DNA of 64,000 nt from Sphagnum compactum (lineage: Eukaryota > Bryophyta > Sphagnopsida > Sphagnales). Positions 21,154 through 33,004 of this stretch are shown here, in pieces. The notes beneath the pieces are model-generated. The model made no database searches. It saw nothing but the letters and a program-made list of their open reading frames with translations, and was not told the DNA's origin. The DNA is taken from NCBI GenBank assembly GCA_965153455.1, contig OZ234493.1, positions 34,772,213 through 34,836,212 on the forward strand. The letters run 5' to 3'. The translations under genes and the position numbers were made by a program. Within the stretch, counting starts at the first letter, position 1. Each line of letters begins with the position of its first letter.

Positions 21154-24100
21154 TTATTGTGGGTTATGTGGTCGGCCGTTGGCTGTAGCTACACGTGATC
21201 CCCACTCAAGGAGCTCCTTGCTGGTGTCATCTTTGTTGAGGATAACCTCAATGAAGCAGAGACTGTCTTTTTCTTTCTCTGCTGCCGCTATAGCTGTTAT
21301 CAAATCTGCTTCTGTCTTCACCTGCAGAAACAGCCAACCAAATTTCCCAGTTTCAAACACCCAGAAGATGCAAAAGGAACTGGAGAAGTCTCAAGATTCC
21401 AAATTTCAAAGAACCGGTGTGAAGCTGCAAAAAGAACTGATTCAGACCAAAAATTGTTGACCCAAAAAAAAGGAGCCCAGTGTGCAAGTTCTGTGTGAAG
21501 CTTCTTCTTTTTTTCTGTTGCTGTCTCTGCAGTTGTGCAATCCTTTGATGATGATATCAACTGGCATACATACATACCTTGTATGTGAATAGTTTCCCTT
21601 CCCCATTGTGAAAAGCCTCAATCAGTCCGGTGTAATTCCAGTTCTTGATGATGTTGTATGGCCCATCATGAATCTCAACTTCAATTGTATAACCCCCATT
21701 GTTGAGCAGAAAAATGATCGTATGATGCCCATATCTAATCATCGTAGAAACATCTTGTGCTGTTACCTGACATACCCATATGAAGCACGTTCAAGGATTT
21801 GAGTAACAACTCCCAAGAGAATTTCATTTGGCTCATGCATTTCAAACTCATCTGCTGCTGTTGCTGATCAGAGAACAGAATTGATTACAACTCAAATGCT
21901 AGCTGGGATCTTGCTTGAACCCATCATAAGAAGGAAATAAAACTGAGATCATAATGTCAAGTGCCAAAACACTCCACAGCAGATTTGGGTGGCATTCGAT
22001 TACCAAGCATTACCTGAAAGCTTCCATCCCCAATACAAGAAATAACACGCTTGTCCTTGCCAGCAGCTTGAGCGTAACCCAGAGTCGCACCAACAGCCCA
22101 CCCAATTGATCCATACTGCATTTGAAATTCAAACCCACATCCTTCAGGTAATCGTAGTTTTTGACAGTTGAACCATGAGTCTCCCGTCTCTGCTAAAACC
22201 ACATTCTCGGGTGTCAACATTGCCTGCAAAAAAAAAAATTGACACTCAATTTTGTAAGCCTGAATAATACACTTCACTTTGCTCCACAATAATTCTTTTC
22301 CCAAAGAAAGGGATTTGCAATTAGGGCTGCAGAAAATCTAAGGTCTTGAGTCTTGACCACATCTTTCCTTTTCCAACAGTTTTTTTCTGTACAAGTGATG
22401 ATGGTAGAGACCTGAATGTGCTTGAAGAGAGTCAGGGTTTTGATGGGCTCCCCTTCTTTCTCCTTGTGCAGGGTGCCCAGTGGAACATACATGCGCTCAT
22501 AGTTTTCAAATGATGTTGTGTTTCTTTCAACCCTCTCTGCTAACGCCTTGAAAAAGTCCCTCATCAGAATGCACCCAAATGACATACCCTCGCCAATTGT
22601 CACTCGATCTGGTTGCACAGTGATGGATTTTGATTTATGCAGCAAGAGTGAATACCCCACTGAGCTGAAACACCCCCCCAAAAAAATTCACATCTGACAT
22701 TAGCTTTCTTGATATATTTGTACTCCAACATTTACACCTGAAGGCAAATGGTGTTTGAACTACACTAGTAGGAATATACATAACTATACCCACAAAAGGA
22801 GGACAAAGAGCATATGGAACCCTAAGAGGACAAAGAGCCTCAAGCAAGGTAGGTAATCTAACATGGGTATACCTATAATCGTTGAAAACAGGTCCGGCAA
22901 AAAGGTAGCAATCAGCAGACTCAACGATTTCTGATGTGCAAGAAGAGCTCACACATCCCCAGTATGTTCCAATGAAATGAGGTAGTGCTTCAGAAATCCG
23001 ACCCTTTGCATCTGGCATCATTGCAACAGCATACCCACATGCATCGGCAAGCTTCTCAAATGCCGGACTTGCTTTTGCCACATGCAGTTTAGACCCAGCT
23101 ACGAGAACTGGTTTCACAGCTGCATTCATAACTTTGGCTGCTGCTTCCACCGCCGCATCCAAGCTGCTTTGGTTAGATTTCAAGTTACCGATCCCATAGT
23201 TCCTGGCACATATAATCATTTATGATTATTAGACTTAAACCCACACAGCACAGTGGGGGCTTGGATATACCATAGGAATTACTGTGGCTCTTTATTAGGC
23301 CTTTGCTTGTACAGTTTGATACCTATGCAAGTCGACAAAAGGTATGTATGATATTTATATCTTCAAAGGTTTAGAATTGAATCCGAGCTGCCAGAAGTGA
23401 AGTGACAAAGATAAAACCACACAGACCTTTTGAACTCAGGGCCCTGGGTGACGGAAAATGGGATAGGGTCTTTGGAAAAAGAAGGGTGTGCAACATTGGC
23501 AAGATTGCAACAAACACTAATGTAAACTGGCTTGCTTTGGAAGATCGCTGCTGAGATAGCTCTGTCAATCAGCTCCTGTGCATCATCCAAATTCTGGATT
23601 ACCACCTGCAAGAACAACAACAATGATGATGAGCCCTCCACAGTTTGTTATACAAGTCATCAGGAGGACCTCTCCCATCACCACCCCAAAAAACAAAAAG
23701 TCTCCTCAGTCAAGATCATGAATGGCATCAAGAATTTCCATCTGAGATTTGCAGAGAAATAATCTCCACAACAAACACTTCCAAGAATACAGTCATAAGC
23801 AACCTTTTGCGAGACAATTGCTCAGACAGTGTCAGACCCATCATCACCCTTCTTCATCATCATGTCTCAAAGAAAAGCAGTAATTGATAGACAAGCTGCT
23901 GCCATGAAGATTGAAGATTATGGTAGCATGGAGTTAGAGCATCTCCACTGGTGCTCAGTATGTGGCTCTGGACTAAAAATCTTGGATGAGGAGCAGGAGT
24001 GGATCCACTGGAAGACTGCTGTGACACTGGAAAAATGCACGGTGTTCAGAGCCCTGGAACAGTCTAATCAATACAGTCAATTTGTATTTATTGACTACTC

Positions 24101-24824
24101 CTTGTTTGTGATTCTCTAGATAGTCTGATTGGTCCAGGTGGGTTGCTATAAGTAGTCTCCCACCGATTTGCAGTCTCAGTTCTAGTCTTATGGAAAAAAG
24201 TAAGTAACTAAAACTTGGATGCGAGAAATATTTTTGCAGGGTCATATACTGAGCACCACTGGAGATACTCTTAGTTGAGCTTCTTGATCTGCTGCAAAAT
24301 CCAGCGAATCAAGTTCTACAATCGAAGAGGGAGGGAATTGAGAAAGTTAGATGGGATGGAATGGGTCATACCTGAGCACATGTGACCTCCTTGAAGCAAC
24401 GATATTCTTGGCTGAAATCTGGCAATCCCAAGGTGTGATGCAAGATGTGATTGGTGCCATAGTCATTGGAATTCGGACCACCCACCAAGCAGATGAGAGG
24501 CAGATTCTCGCTGTATGCACCAGCAATGGCATTGATGACACTCAAACCTCCAACTGTGAATGTGACCACACATGCTCCCACTCCCCTGCACCTGGCATAG
24601 CCATCAGCTGCATAACCTGCATTGAGCTCATTGCAGCAACCCCGTAGCTGAATCTCTGGGTCTGCCAGTAGCTCATCCAGGAGCAGCAAGTTGAAATCCC
24701 CCGGGACTGTGAACACATCATTGACCCCTATCTCTGCCAACCGTCGGGCTATGTATCTTCCCAGTGTCCATGTCTTGGCTGGGTGCAGGGGCTGCTGCTG
24801 CACTTCTTTGGTTGTTGATCCCAT
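21154..24824 (-). CDS. PDC: Pyruvate decarboxylase
   Basis: Converts pyruvate to acetaldehyde and CO2 using thiamine diphosphate and Mg2+, the first step of ethanol fermentation in the cytosol. Seven exons, in coding order: 24824-24372, 23605-23427, 23202-22873, 22664-22412, 22223-22014, 21766-21578, 21321-21154. They total 1782 nt, 593 residues, the usual plant length. Visible features: [16 protein letters not shown] with the catalytic Glu66, the active-site His pair 129-130 (NHILHHT), the central domain with FIGTYWG and [20 protein letters not shown], and the cofactor motif GDGS (470-473) to NN (497-498) followed by [20 protein letters not shown]. It ends at [20 protein letters not shown]. 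All phases agree. The start MGSTTKEV is chosen because homologous plant proteins begin just before this point, although the frame stays open for another 97 codons upstream. Intron 1 carries a Harbinger-like MITE. No regulatory element could be fixed. Confidence 0.97.
23937..24270. mobile_element. PIF/Harbinger-like MITE, family A, copy 2, in PDC intron 1
   Basis: A 334-bp element with terminal inverted repeats: left GAGCATCTCCACTGGTGCTC, right the reverse complement of GAGTATCTCCAGTGGTGCTC. The similarity extends through AGTAT. It is flanked on both sides by TTA (23934-23936 and 24271-24273), the three-base target duplication typical of PIF/Harbinger elements. It encodes nothing, lies wholly inside PDC intron 1 (23606-24371), and is related to the decayed copy at 3736-4043. 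Confidence 0.88.
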
Positions 24825-26339
24825 TTTTTGCCTGAGGAGCACTACTACCCCAACACTTTCCTTTTCTTCAAGTACTTTGCAGAGGTCCACAGATTCCTGT
24901 CTTCTTAGCAGTTGCTGCTGCTGCTGCTTTTGCACAAAACCCAAAAACAGAAACAACCCAATTTTCAATGACAACGTTGCAGATTGCAAGAATCTCTTCT
25001 CCCTCTCTTTCTCTCTCTCTCTCAGTGTGTTATTTTCCAGCTCTAGCTTCTTCCCGACAGCCATCAACTTTGTGGATAGTGCGTGAATTTCACGAGAGAT
25101 TCCCTCCAGCTGCAAGGAAGCGCAAGATCAGCTCATCGCCACTGAATGACTTCAGACAACAAAGGAATTCCAAACCCGAAACTCTCATGCTCTGTATGTG
25201 TGTGTGTGTGTTTCTGTGTTTCTTTCACTCTCTCCAAGTGCAGAAAACACAGAATAAGAAGATGTCAAGTGCAAAGCTAGATGTAGAGAAAAAGAAACAA
25301 AGGGCTTCAAAACCAAACCCGAGATTTGGGTAGTTACTTCTGCAACAGGAGCAGAAGAGAACGAACGTCTTGATATCGATCTCTAACAAGAGAAAAACGA
25401 AAAACAAAACAGCTTTGTCAGCAGTACATACCGGAAGAACCCAAACCCTTTTTTCCTTCATACACACAAAAACCACAAAACAGACACACCCACACACACA
25501 CACACACACACATAGTAGTGTCCACAGAAGGATGCAGACAAGAGTTCCAAGAAACCCCACCTTGTTTACTTCAGCTCAGTTGCTGCAGCATACTTCTGAG
25601 CTTGTTGTTTCTGCTCGGTTGATGTTCTTTCAGTGGAGGTGGAGAGATCAACTGCCTTGTTGTTCTTGTTCTTGTTCTTGTTCTTCTTCAATGGACTGTA
25701 CAACGAGAGAAGAAGCTCACAGAAAGAAAACCAATCCAGCAACTGAAGAAATCTTTTTTGACAACAACAACAAGAACAACAATGCAATGCAGGTAGGAAA
25801 GCAGAAAGGGTTTGTGAAGCTGCATTTATGTTTGGACGGAGGAAAACAAGGGGAAAAGTGTTGGGCATCGATCGATCGATCGATCGCAGATTTTTGTTCT
25901 GTTTTTTTTTTTTGGGGGGGGGGGGGTTTGTGTGAGTCTTTTCCTGAAATCCCCACACGCATGACATGCTGCCAGACGGCAGTATCCTAGTGCAACAAAA
26001 AGCGCGAGCCAGAGCGCCAGCGCGCAAGAGAGAGAGCGAGCGAGCGAGCGTGCAAGCGCGCAGTGTTGTGGAAAGCTCTCTCTCTCTCTCTCTCTCTCAT
26101 GGATGAATGACTCTCGTCAACTGAATGAACAATAGATGGATGAATGTTGTTGTTTCTAGGTGCTTTTTTCTTTTTCCCTATTTAAATCTCTTTTTTTATT
26201 AACTCCCAATTTTATTTTTTATTTTTATTATTTTTTGTTTAAAATTTTCAATCTTTAGAATGGACTTCAAATTTATATTACAGAAATCAAAATTTTCTGC
26301 TGCCCTACTGAAAAAAGCTTGGGGACCACCAGAGTACCA
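24825..26339. other. PDC upstream region: leader, promoter and microsatellites
   Basis: It contains the in-frame open extension of PDC (to 25115), a CTG/CAG run (24911-24930), CT tracts (25000-25022, 26076-26098), a CA run (25491-25512), a CGAT run (25867-25886) and a T12-G13 tract (25902-25926). The PDC promoter must lie here, but no TATA box was convincing. I see no other gene. Confidence 0.5.
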
Positions 26340-26620
26340 TCCACTCACTGGATGAATGGATGCCCATCATGACTCAGTTGTGGATGAACCTTTACCCACC
26401 AGTGTGGCATCCACTGGATGGATGGATGTCCAGTATGACTCAGTTGTGGATGAACCTCACCCACCAGTGTAGCATCCACTGGATGGATGCCTGTTATGAC
26501 TCAGTTGTGGATGAGCCTCACTCTCCAGTGCACCATCCACTGGATGGATGGATGGATGGGTGGATGGATGGATGCCTGTTATGAGTTACTACAACTCAGT
26601 TGTGGATGAAATTCACCCAC
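26340..26620 (+). repeat. GGATGGAT-containing minisatellite, four to five copies
   Basis: Units of about 61-95 bp carry CATCCACTGGATGGATG followed by ATGACTCAGTTGTGGATGAACCT and CACCCACCAGTG. The ACTCAGTTGTGGATGA cores begin at 26372, 26438, 26499 and 26594. A perfect GATG microsatellite (26542-26574) has expanded inside one unit. Confidence 0.8.
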
Positions 26621-28016
26621 CAGAAATTTGTTTCATGACCACTTACTACTTATCATCCATGCTTGATGCACTGGTGGGTGCTGGTTCATTCTGCCCCAAA
26701 ACCTTCTTCACCACTAAGCTACCACCCACAACCAAATAGTTATCAAAAACTTAGTAAAATTTCCACTAGTGTAAAAAAAAAAAAAAAAATTTAAATCCAA
26801 AATCTTCCAAAAAATTTTGTCTAAAAAGATACCCAAAAAAAAAAATCAGGGGGGGAAAAAAAAAAAAAAAAAAAAAAAACTGCATAGAATGTGTAAAATT
26901 ATTATGAAATATGTATTTATTTAGTGGTTTAAAAAACCCAAATGTGAAAAAACCAATAACTAAAACCAATAGTGTTTATCACTTGCATTGTGTGTGGATG
27001 GATGGGCAAAGTGAACTTTCTTTTCCCCTTTCTGTGAGAATAGGTTAAGATGGGTGGGTCCAACTCCAAAGTACTTGTTAAAGTGTAAGAAGGTAGCTTG
27101 GATGTCCATTCATCCATGTAAAACAAGGTAGCTTGATGTCCATTCATCCATGTAAAACAAGTGTCTAACCACAACTGGTCTGGTGGGTGTGGGTCTCAGG
27201 TTTAAAAATCATGCATGGGTATGATGATGATGATGATGATGATGAGGAAGTAAAGCACCCACCACTCCCACCACTTCTTTCTTTCTTTCTTTCTTTCTTT
27301 CTTTACTGGGGACAACACACTTGCACAAGCCACCTCCTCATTAATAGAAAAGCTCAGGAGGCAAAGTCAAGATAGAAGGCTCATGAGTCATCATCATCAC
27401 ATGTGGAAAAAGAAAATAGAAACTAAATAAATAAATAAACGCATAAAAATAGAAAAAAAATGAAGATAGACAAAATAAGAATAGAAAAAATTAAAACATG
27501 AAACAAACATAAACAAAAAAAAAAAGTAAAAACACAAAAACTATAAAAAAGGAATGGAAACAAATGAAACAAGGAAAGGGAAATACAGTAAAATCATTTT
27601 AAAAGAGAAATTACAAAAAAGAAGAAACCAAATAAAGAGTAGAAAAATAAGAAAAAATAAAACTTATAAAAATGAAGAAAAACCCTACTTGAAAAAGAAT
27701 GAGGTGTGTCTTCTTTCTCCAAACTTCAAACTTGCATCCAAATAAACAAAAATACAAAAGTGAAAAAGAAACACTTTATTTTTATTATACAAAATAATAA
27801 TAATAACAGAAAACACATAAAAAATAAAAAAGATAAAAGTTTTAAAAAAAAAACTAAAACATGAACCAAACATTGTTGAAATAACACACCTGTGCATTAG
27901 GCACGGGGTTCAAACTAGTGAAATATAAAATTGGAAAGATCCTTGATGAGGAGAAGGCCACACTAGTTCAATAAACTTAAAAGCACCCAAGTTCCTGACA
28001 TGGTCCTCAAAGAATT
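26621..28016. other. Low-complexity intergenic DNA
   Basis: It holds poly-A runs (26774-26789, 26857-26879), an ATG run (27219-27245), a CTTT run (27275-27304), and a long A-rich stretch to about 27860. A two-copy 37-bp tandem repeat with TAGCTTG-GATGTCCATTCATCCATGTAAAACAAG lies at about 27091-27162. No gene is seen. Confidence 0.6.
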
Positions 28017-28280
28017 CCCAAAACCCTAAACCCTAAACCCAATAGCACCACCATTAGGGCAACCCAAATGCAACATACGAAGGTATATTTTGGCTTTAGA
28101 GTGTCACTCAAATTACAATGGGTAGAAATTGATGTGTTTTTGATTCAAAGATTGTTCAAGTTCGGAGTATGTAAGTTAACCTACTTTAAGCTTCAGTGGA
28201 TGTTTTTAAACTCAAGCTTTTTTTTTTTTTAAAAACATATCTTTGATTAAGACCTTACCCTAAACCCTAAACCCATCCTA
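28017..28280. repeat. Two interstitial telomere-like runs
   Basis: CCCTAAACCCTAAACCC occurs at 28024-28040 and again at 28258-28274, 230 bp apart. Ordinary AT-rich DNA lies between them. Confidence 0.7.
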
Positions 28281-28439
28281 TTGTTGTTAGGTTAAATCTT
28301 TTCTTTTATTCGGCTTTCAATATCATGAGGAAGAGAGTGTGTGTGTGTGTTTGTTTGTATGTGTGTGTGTGTGTACTCTTTAAGTGAGCTTGTTTTCATT
28401 TTGTGCATGGTTTTTTTTTTCTGTGCAACATGAGTTTGT

Positions 28440-28795
28440 TGGCCTTTGCCTATCCAAGGCAAGAAGGATATTGTTGTGTTTAGATTCATTATAGAGTATA
28501 GTAGCTTAAGGGATTTTTATAGGCCCCTAGGTAATAATAATAATAATAGGTCTATTTTTATTATATGAGGATTTTTGAAAGATGATATATTTTGGCTTGT
28601 GTTGAAACTTGAGATTAGTTATTATAGAGTTATAATAATATCTTGAAGGATTTTGGTTTCTTTTTGAGGATTTTTTTTGGAAGATTAGGTCTATTTTGGC
28701 CGGGTGAAATATTTGAGTTTCCATAATTCTTCTTTTGCATTAAGATAAATTTTAATGTAAATGGCAAGGCCACAATGTGACACACCTCTTGTTTT
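28440..28795 (+). repeat. Dispersed repeat family D, copy 1
   Basis: About 350 bp that is nearly identical over long blocks to 30952-31285 in the same orientation. Shared text includes AAGGCAAGAAGGATATTGTTG, ATTCATTATAGAGTATAGTA, TTTTTATAGGCCCCTA and GAAAGATGATATATTTTGGC. Small length differences fall in AAT microsatellite positions. A TG run at 28338-28373 lies just upstream. Confidence 0.85.
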
Positions 28796-30951
28796 ATTCT
28801 TCTCAATGTGTTCCCATGAAGTTCTCAATGTGTTCTCATGAATTCCCAATGGGTTCCCAACACATTCCTCAAGTTTCCCAATAGCTCCTCACTTTATCCC
28901 ATATCCTTTGCCTTAAGCTCTACTCTTGTAACTTATATAAGCAACCCAAAGGAGGAGATTACAACATATCTATTTTGGGATTGTTCAAAGCTTGTTTAAT
29001 TTTTATTTTTGTAATGGACCAATCAAAGATGCCTATCATCACAAAACCAAAAAAAAAAAACTTTGGGGGTCCCCACAACTAATTAATATGAGTCACAATA
29101 TACTATGATTACTAAACAAGTGTAATTTGTCTTTCAAAAGCAAGTTCAAGAGTTAAGTTGCAAACAACTTTCAAAACAATTAAAAATTAAATGATCATAC
29201 AACTTAATTGGAGATTATGATAATAATCGGTGCCCAATTTGTTGGTCCATGACAAGCACTCAAAGTTAGTGTTGGTTGGTTTTCCGTGAGAGCACAAGGC
29301 GTAACTACCCAAGAATTAAGTGGCTACTTGCAAGGTGTTAACATGTTAATTTCATATCAAATTTGTACAAATATGTAAAAGTGTTCAAACTCAACCCTTG
29401 TGCAATGCTTGATAATGCTTCAAACTTAACCCTTGTGCAAATGCTTGATAATGTTTCAAACCCATTTCTTCCATCATCATTGCCCCCGGGCACGATGCCA
29501 TAGTGCCGATGCAATGTAATTTGCAACAATGCAACATTTCTCATCAATCACATGAATTAAGATGCCATAAAAGAGATAGAGGAAACAAGCATTATGTGTG
29601 TCCTCTCATCCATGGTGAAGGTTTTCAATTTCAAGAGGCTAGTTACTAAAATTAGCAAGACGAGGAACAAGCATGGAACAATTAGAGGAAAAGAAAGATA
29701 AGTACATGTGAAGAGTGTGTTTTTGGGGCCCATTGGACTTCGAATACTTTTCATGGGGCCACATAAACATTCCCATATAGGCTCAAGTTCACCCAAGAAT
29801 TTACCATGAACAATTTATTAACCCTTAAGAGCCTAGACCCATTTTACAACCATTTTAACGAGTGTATTTGAGCCTTAGTTAAAAACATTGGTTTGATTTG
29901 CACATCCATGAAATCAAATTAATATTAGATTCAAAGTTTACAAACCCATAGTTCGTTACTAAAAAATTCAGCCAAAACTAAAGCAAAGATGATGAGATAA
30001 CAATGCTAGATTGAGCTCATACAAGATTGGGCAAGTGTTGTGGAAGGTTGGATTTGAAGCTTCGCCAATCAAATAAAAACTTTTAACATGCACAAAAAAT
30101 TGCACAAACCAAAACTTAGATGATCACACAATAAAGCTTTGAGGAGGTACCTATTGATTACCAAACCCATAAGACTTTTGATGAGGCATATTATCTACAA
30201 CTTGTTAACAATGGGCAACACCCATGGATGGGACGTTCGAGCAATTGAATGATCTTTAGATCTATCATGTACATAGCATAAATGTGAAGAAAGGGTGTGT
30301 GTGTGGGTTTTGATAACACTTGGAAATTCATTTTCCATAGCTATAGCATCATCTTCTTTGATGTGGTGAAAAAAAATGATAATGGTAAGTAAAAAAGGCT
30401 TAAGGAAAGGGACAATGAACCTATGACACTTTATTCTATACCTTACCCTTTTAGGGGATGGCCAAAATGGGCAAATCCCTAAATGTTCTCACAAGCCTCA
30501 AAGTAGAGATATTGGTGCATATTACCAAAAAAAATTGTGTGAAGGAAACACACCTTGAACTTTCCTTAGATACCTATTTTCTATTTAACAATTTGGAGCT
30601 TGGGCAAATGAGTTACCCCTATGAAACATATGACATCAAAGTAGCTCTCTAGACACTTCAAGGTGAGTTTCCCTTTGTATAAATAATAATATACCACCAA
30701 TACCTCTCTACTTTGATGCTTGTGAGTATAAATTTAGACATGGTCATGCACAAAAAAAGTGTGGGACAACATAATAAATTGACTACCTATAGCTTTATAC
30801 TTTATACTTCCCTTATTCCTTCTAGTTTTAAGCTTTTTTCCCCATGTTACACATAGTTTTGAACCCACAAAATAGGTATAACCTATTTTGGGACATTCCT
30901 CACTTCCAAGAGCTCCCCCTTTTCACATCTATCTATTAAGGAAGCTTGTTT
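28796..30951. other. Intergenic DNA between the two family D repeats
   Basis: About 2.1 kb without a recognisable reverse transcriptase, gag or transposase segment. It includes a TTCTCAATGTGTTC short repeat (28800-28850) and a 37-bp tandem duplication (29381-29464). The open frames here are short and unremarkable. Confidence 0.55.
29381..29464 (+). repeat. Tandem duplication, two copies of about 37-40 bp
   Basis: The unit TTCAAACTCAACCCTTGTGC followed by AATGCTTGATAATG is repeated head to tail with one- to two-base differences. Confidence 0.7.
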
Positions 30952-31285
30952 CTTGGCCTTGCATACTACCAAGGCAAGAAGGATATTGTTGTTGTGTTTA
31001 GATTCATTATAGAGTATAGTAGCTTAAGGGATTTTTATAGGCCCCTACTAGGTAATAATAATAGGTCTATTTTTACATGAGGATTTTTGAAAGATGATAT
31101 ATTTTGGCTTGTGTTGAAACTTGAGATTAGTTACAAGAGTTATAATAACTTGAAGGATTTTGGTTTCCTTTAGAGGATTTTTGGAAGATCATATTTTTGC
31201 ATGGTGAAATTATTGGAGTTTCCATAGTTCTTCTAATGCATTAAAATACTTTTCATTGTAAGGTGTGGCACACCCCTTGTTTGTT
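30952..31285 (+). repeat. Dispersed repeat family D, copy 2
   Basis: Direct repeat of 28440-28795 (see that entry). Similarity fades into GTGTGGCACACCCCTTGTTTG on the right, which corresponds to GTGACACACCTCTTGTTTT in copy 1. The two copies lie 2.5 kb apart, but nothing between them looks like the inside of a retroelement. Confidence 0.85.
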
Positions 31286-33004
31286 TTGGTTTTGTTTGTC
31301 ATGTTTAGTTCTCCCAAACCACAATGCCCCTTATAGGGCACTTTGGAGTTGTGTGGTATTGTTGAAAAGACTTCAATGAGGAGGGGGTGCAATTGAGGAA
31401 TTAGGGTTTTGGGTTTCTCAATAGCATGATCCTTGCGTGATTTCATTATAACATACCCTCTTTAGGACCTTCCGTATTGTGAAGAAATGTGTGTCTTTAT
31501 TATTTTTTAGAAAACGTCTCTATATTTTTTGGAAGCTCTAAATTAATAGATCTTAACCTCTATATAGTCTTGCCAAGTACCTATTTTGAATTATAGGTAG
31601 AAACGTTTTTGAGCATTTAAATAGTTGGTTTCAAACAAGAGGTTTTTATTTTTCACTTTTGTGAGATTCTAAGCAAAAAAATTCTAATTTTCACTATAAA
31701 AGAATTTTTTCCGTATAAAATTTCCCCAAAAATCCCAAAAAATGACACCTTTGTCTAAAAAAAAATTACTAATCCAACCATACACTAAATAAGTCACATT
31801 TTTCCTCTTACCCATTCACTAGAATAATAAATTTGGGCTCCCACTTCGCACTACCAGTGTCAATGATTAAATTATTTCGTGTGGACATAATAATTTTGTT
31901 GTAATCAATTGTCTTTTCAAAAGATAAAATTTTGTAAATTTCACTATATGTCATTTTGTTTCATTAATAATTTTTTTTTACATTTTTTATTTGCTAAGCA
32001 AAATGCCAACGAAAGTCTAATTCATTAGAAAAGTTCATAACAAGATAGAAATAGACCCAAAAAAAGAACATTGAAAAGTTGTAAAACAAACAACAAAATA
32101 CAAATAGACAAAAGCATTGAAACGGTGGTGCAAGACAAACAACAAAATACAAACAAACAAATAAACAAACAATTTTGAAATGGAATCTAATTTCTAACGA
32201 ATTATAATCCGGAACGACTCTAGAATCCTTCAAGTTCAAGTTCAAAAGGAATTCTCTGAAGCAATGCACGAATAGCATTAAACAAAGGTATACAGTAGCA
32301 CTCATCGTCTTTCTTTCCCAATACACTATCCACTGAGATCAGTACCTGATTGAAAGCTCGGTGATGTTCTCTCCAATATCTGCAGACTCTAGGAGATAAT
32401 ACACAACCCTAATTTTAACATCTGCCTGACAATCCCAATCAAGACATTGCATCAATCTCTTGGTTTACCACTTCGCATGGACAAGTCCCTCTCTATAGAA
32501 GTAGGGCACTTTGGAAAGCTTGACATACATGCAAAGTAGCACATGCCAGCAATTCAGCATGCTTCATTCTTAAAGTGTAACTTAGAACAAAATTTGTTGG
32601 CCACTATGAACGATTGTTGATTTCACATGGGAACCCCATCTTACCCCTCATGAACAATGCCAGATGTATGATCATCCATAATGTGAAACACCCACATTTG
32701 CTGAAAACTTCACTCTGGAGAGAAAAAGTGGAGAAATTCACCGACAGATTGACTTGCTACTTAAGCTGAGGGTGAATTGGGCAGACATGAAAACTGAACA
32801 CAACACAGTCCTAACAAAGCACAGAACTTGGAATAAAATCCCTTTGTCAAACATCTGTGAAAACACAAAAATCCCAATTCCATCAAAAGGATCTATGATC
32901 ATGCCATTTTGCACTCATAAACATACAAACTTGCTCTAACCTCACTGGCAAGTAGAATCTCACTAAATCAGGGGTTGCAAGTAAAACTACCAAAATTCAG
33001 AATA
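31286..33004. other. Intergenic DNA, 3' side of XCT
   Basis: AT-rich DNA with no exon recognised. An open frame at 31994-32326 (minus) is rich in Phe, Cys and Leu from AC-rich DNA and is not called. The part next to 33005 should contain the XCT 3' UTR. Confidence 0.5.

Noticed and set aside
28440-31285. LTR retrotransposon bounded by family D repeats
   Set aside because: No TG...CA ends, target duplication, primer site or polyprotein segment was found.
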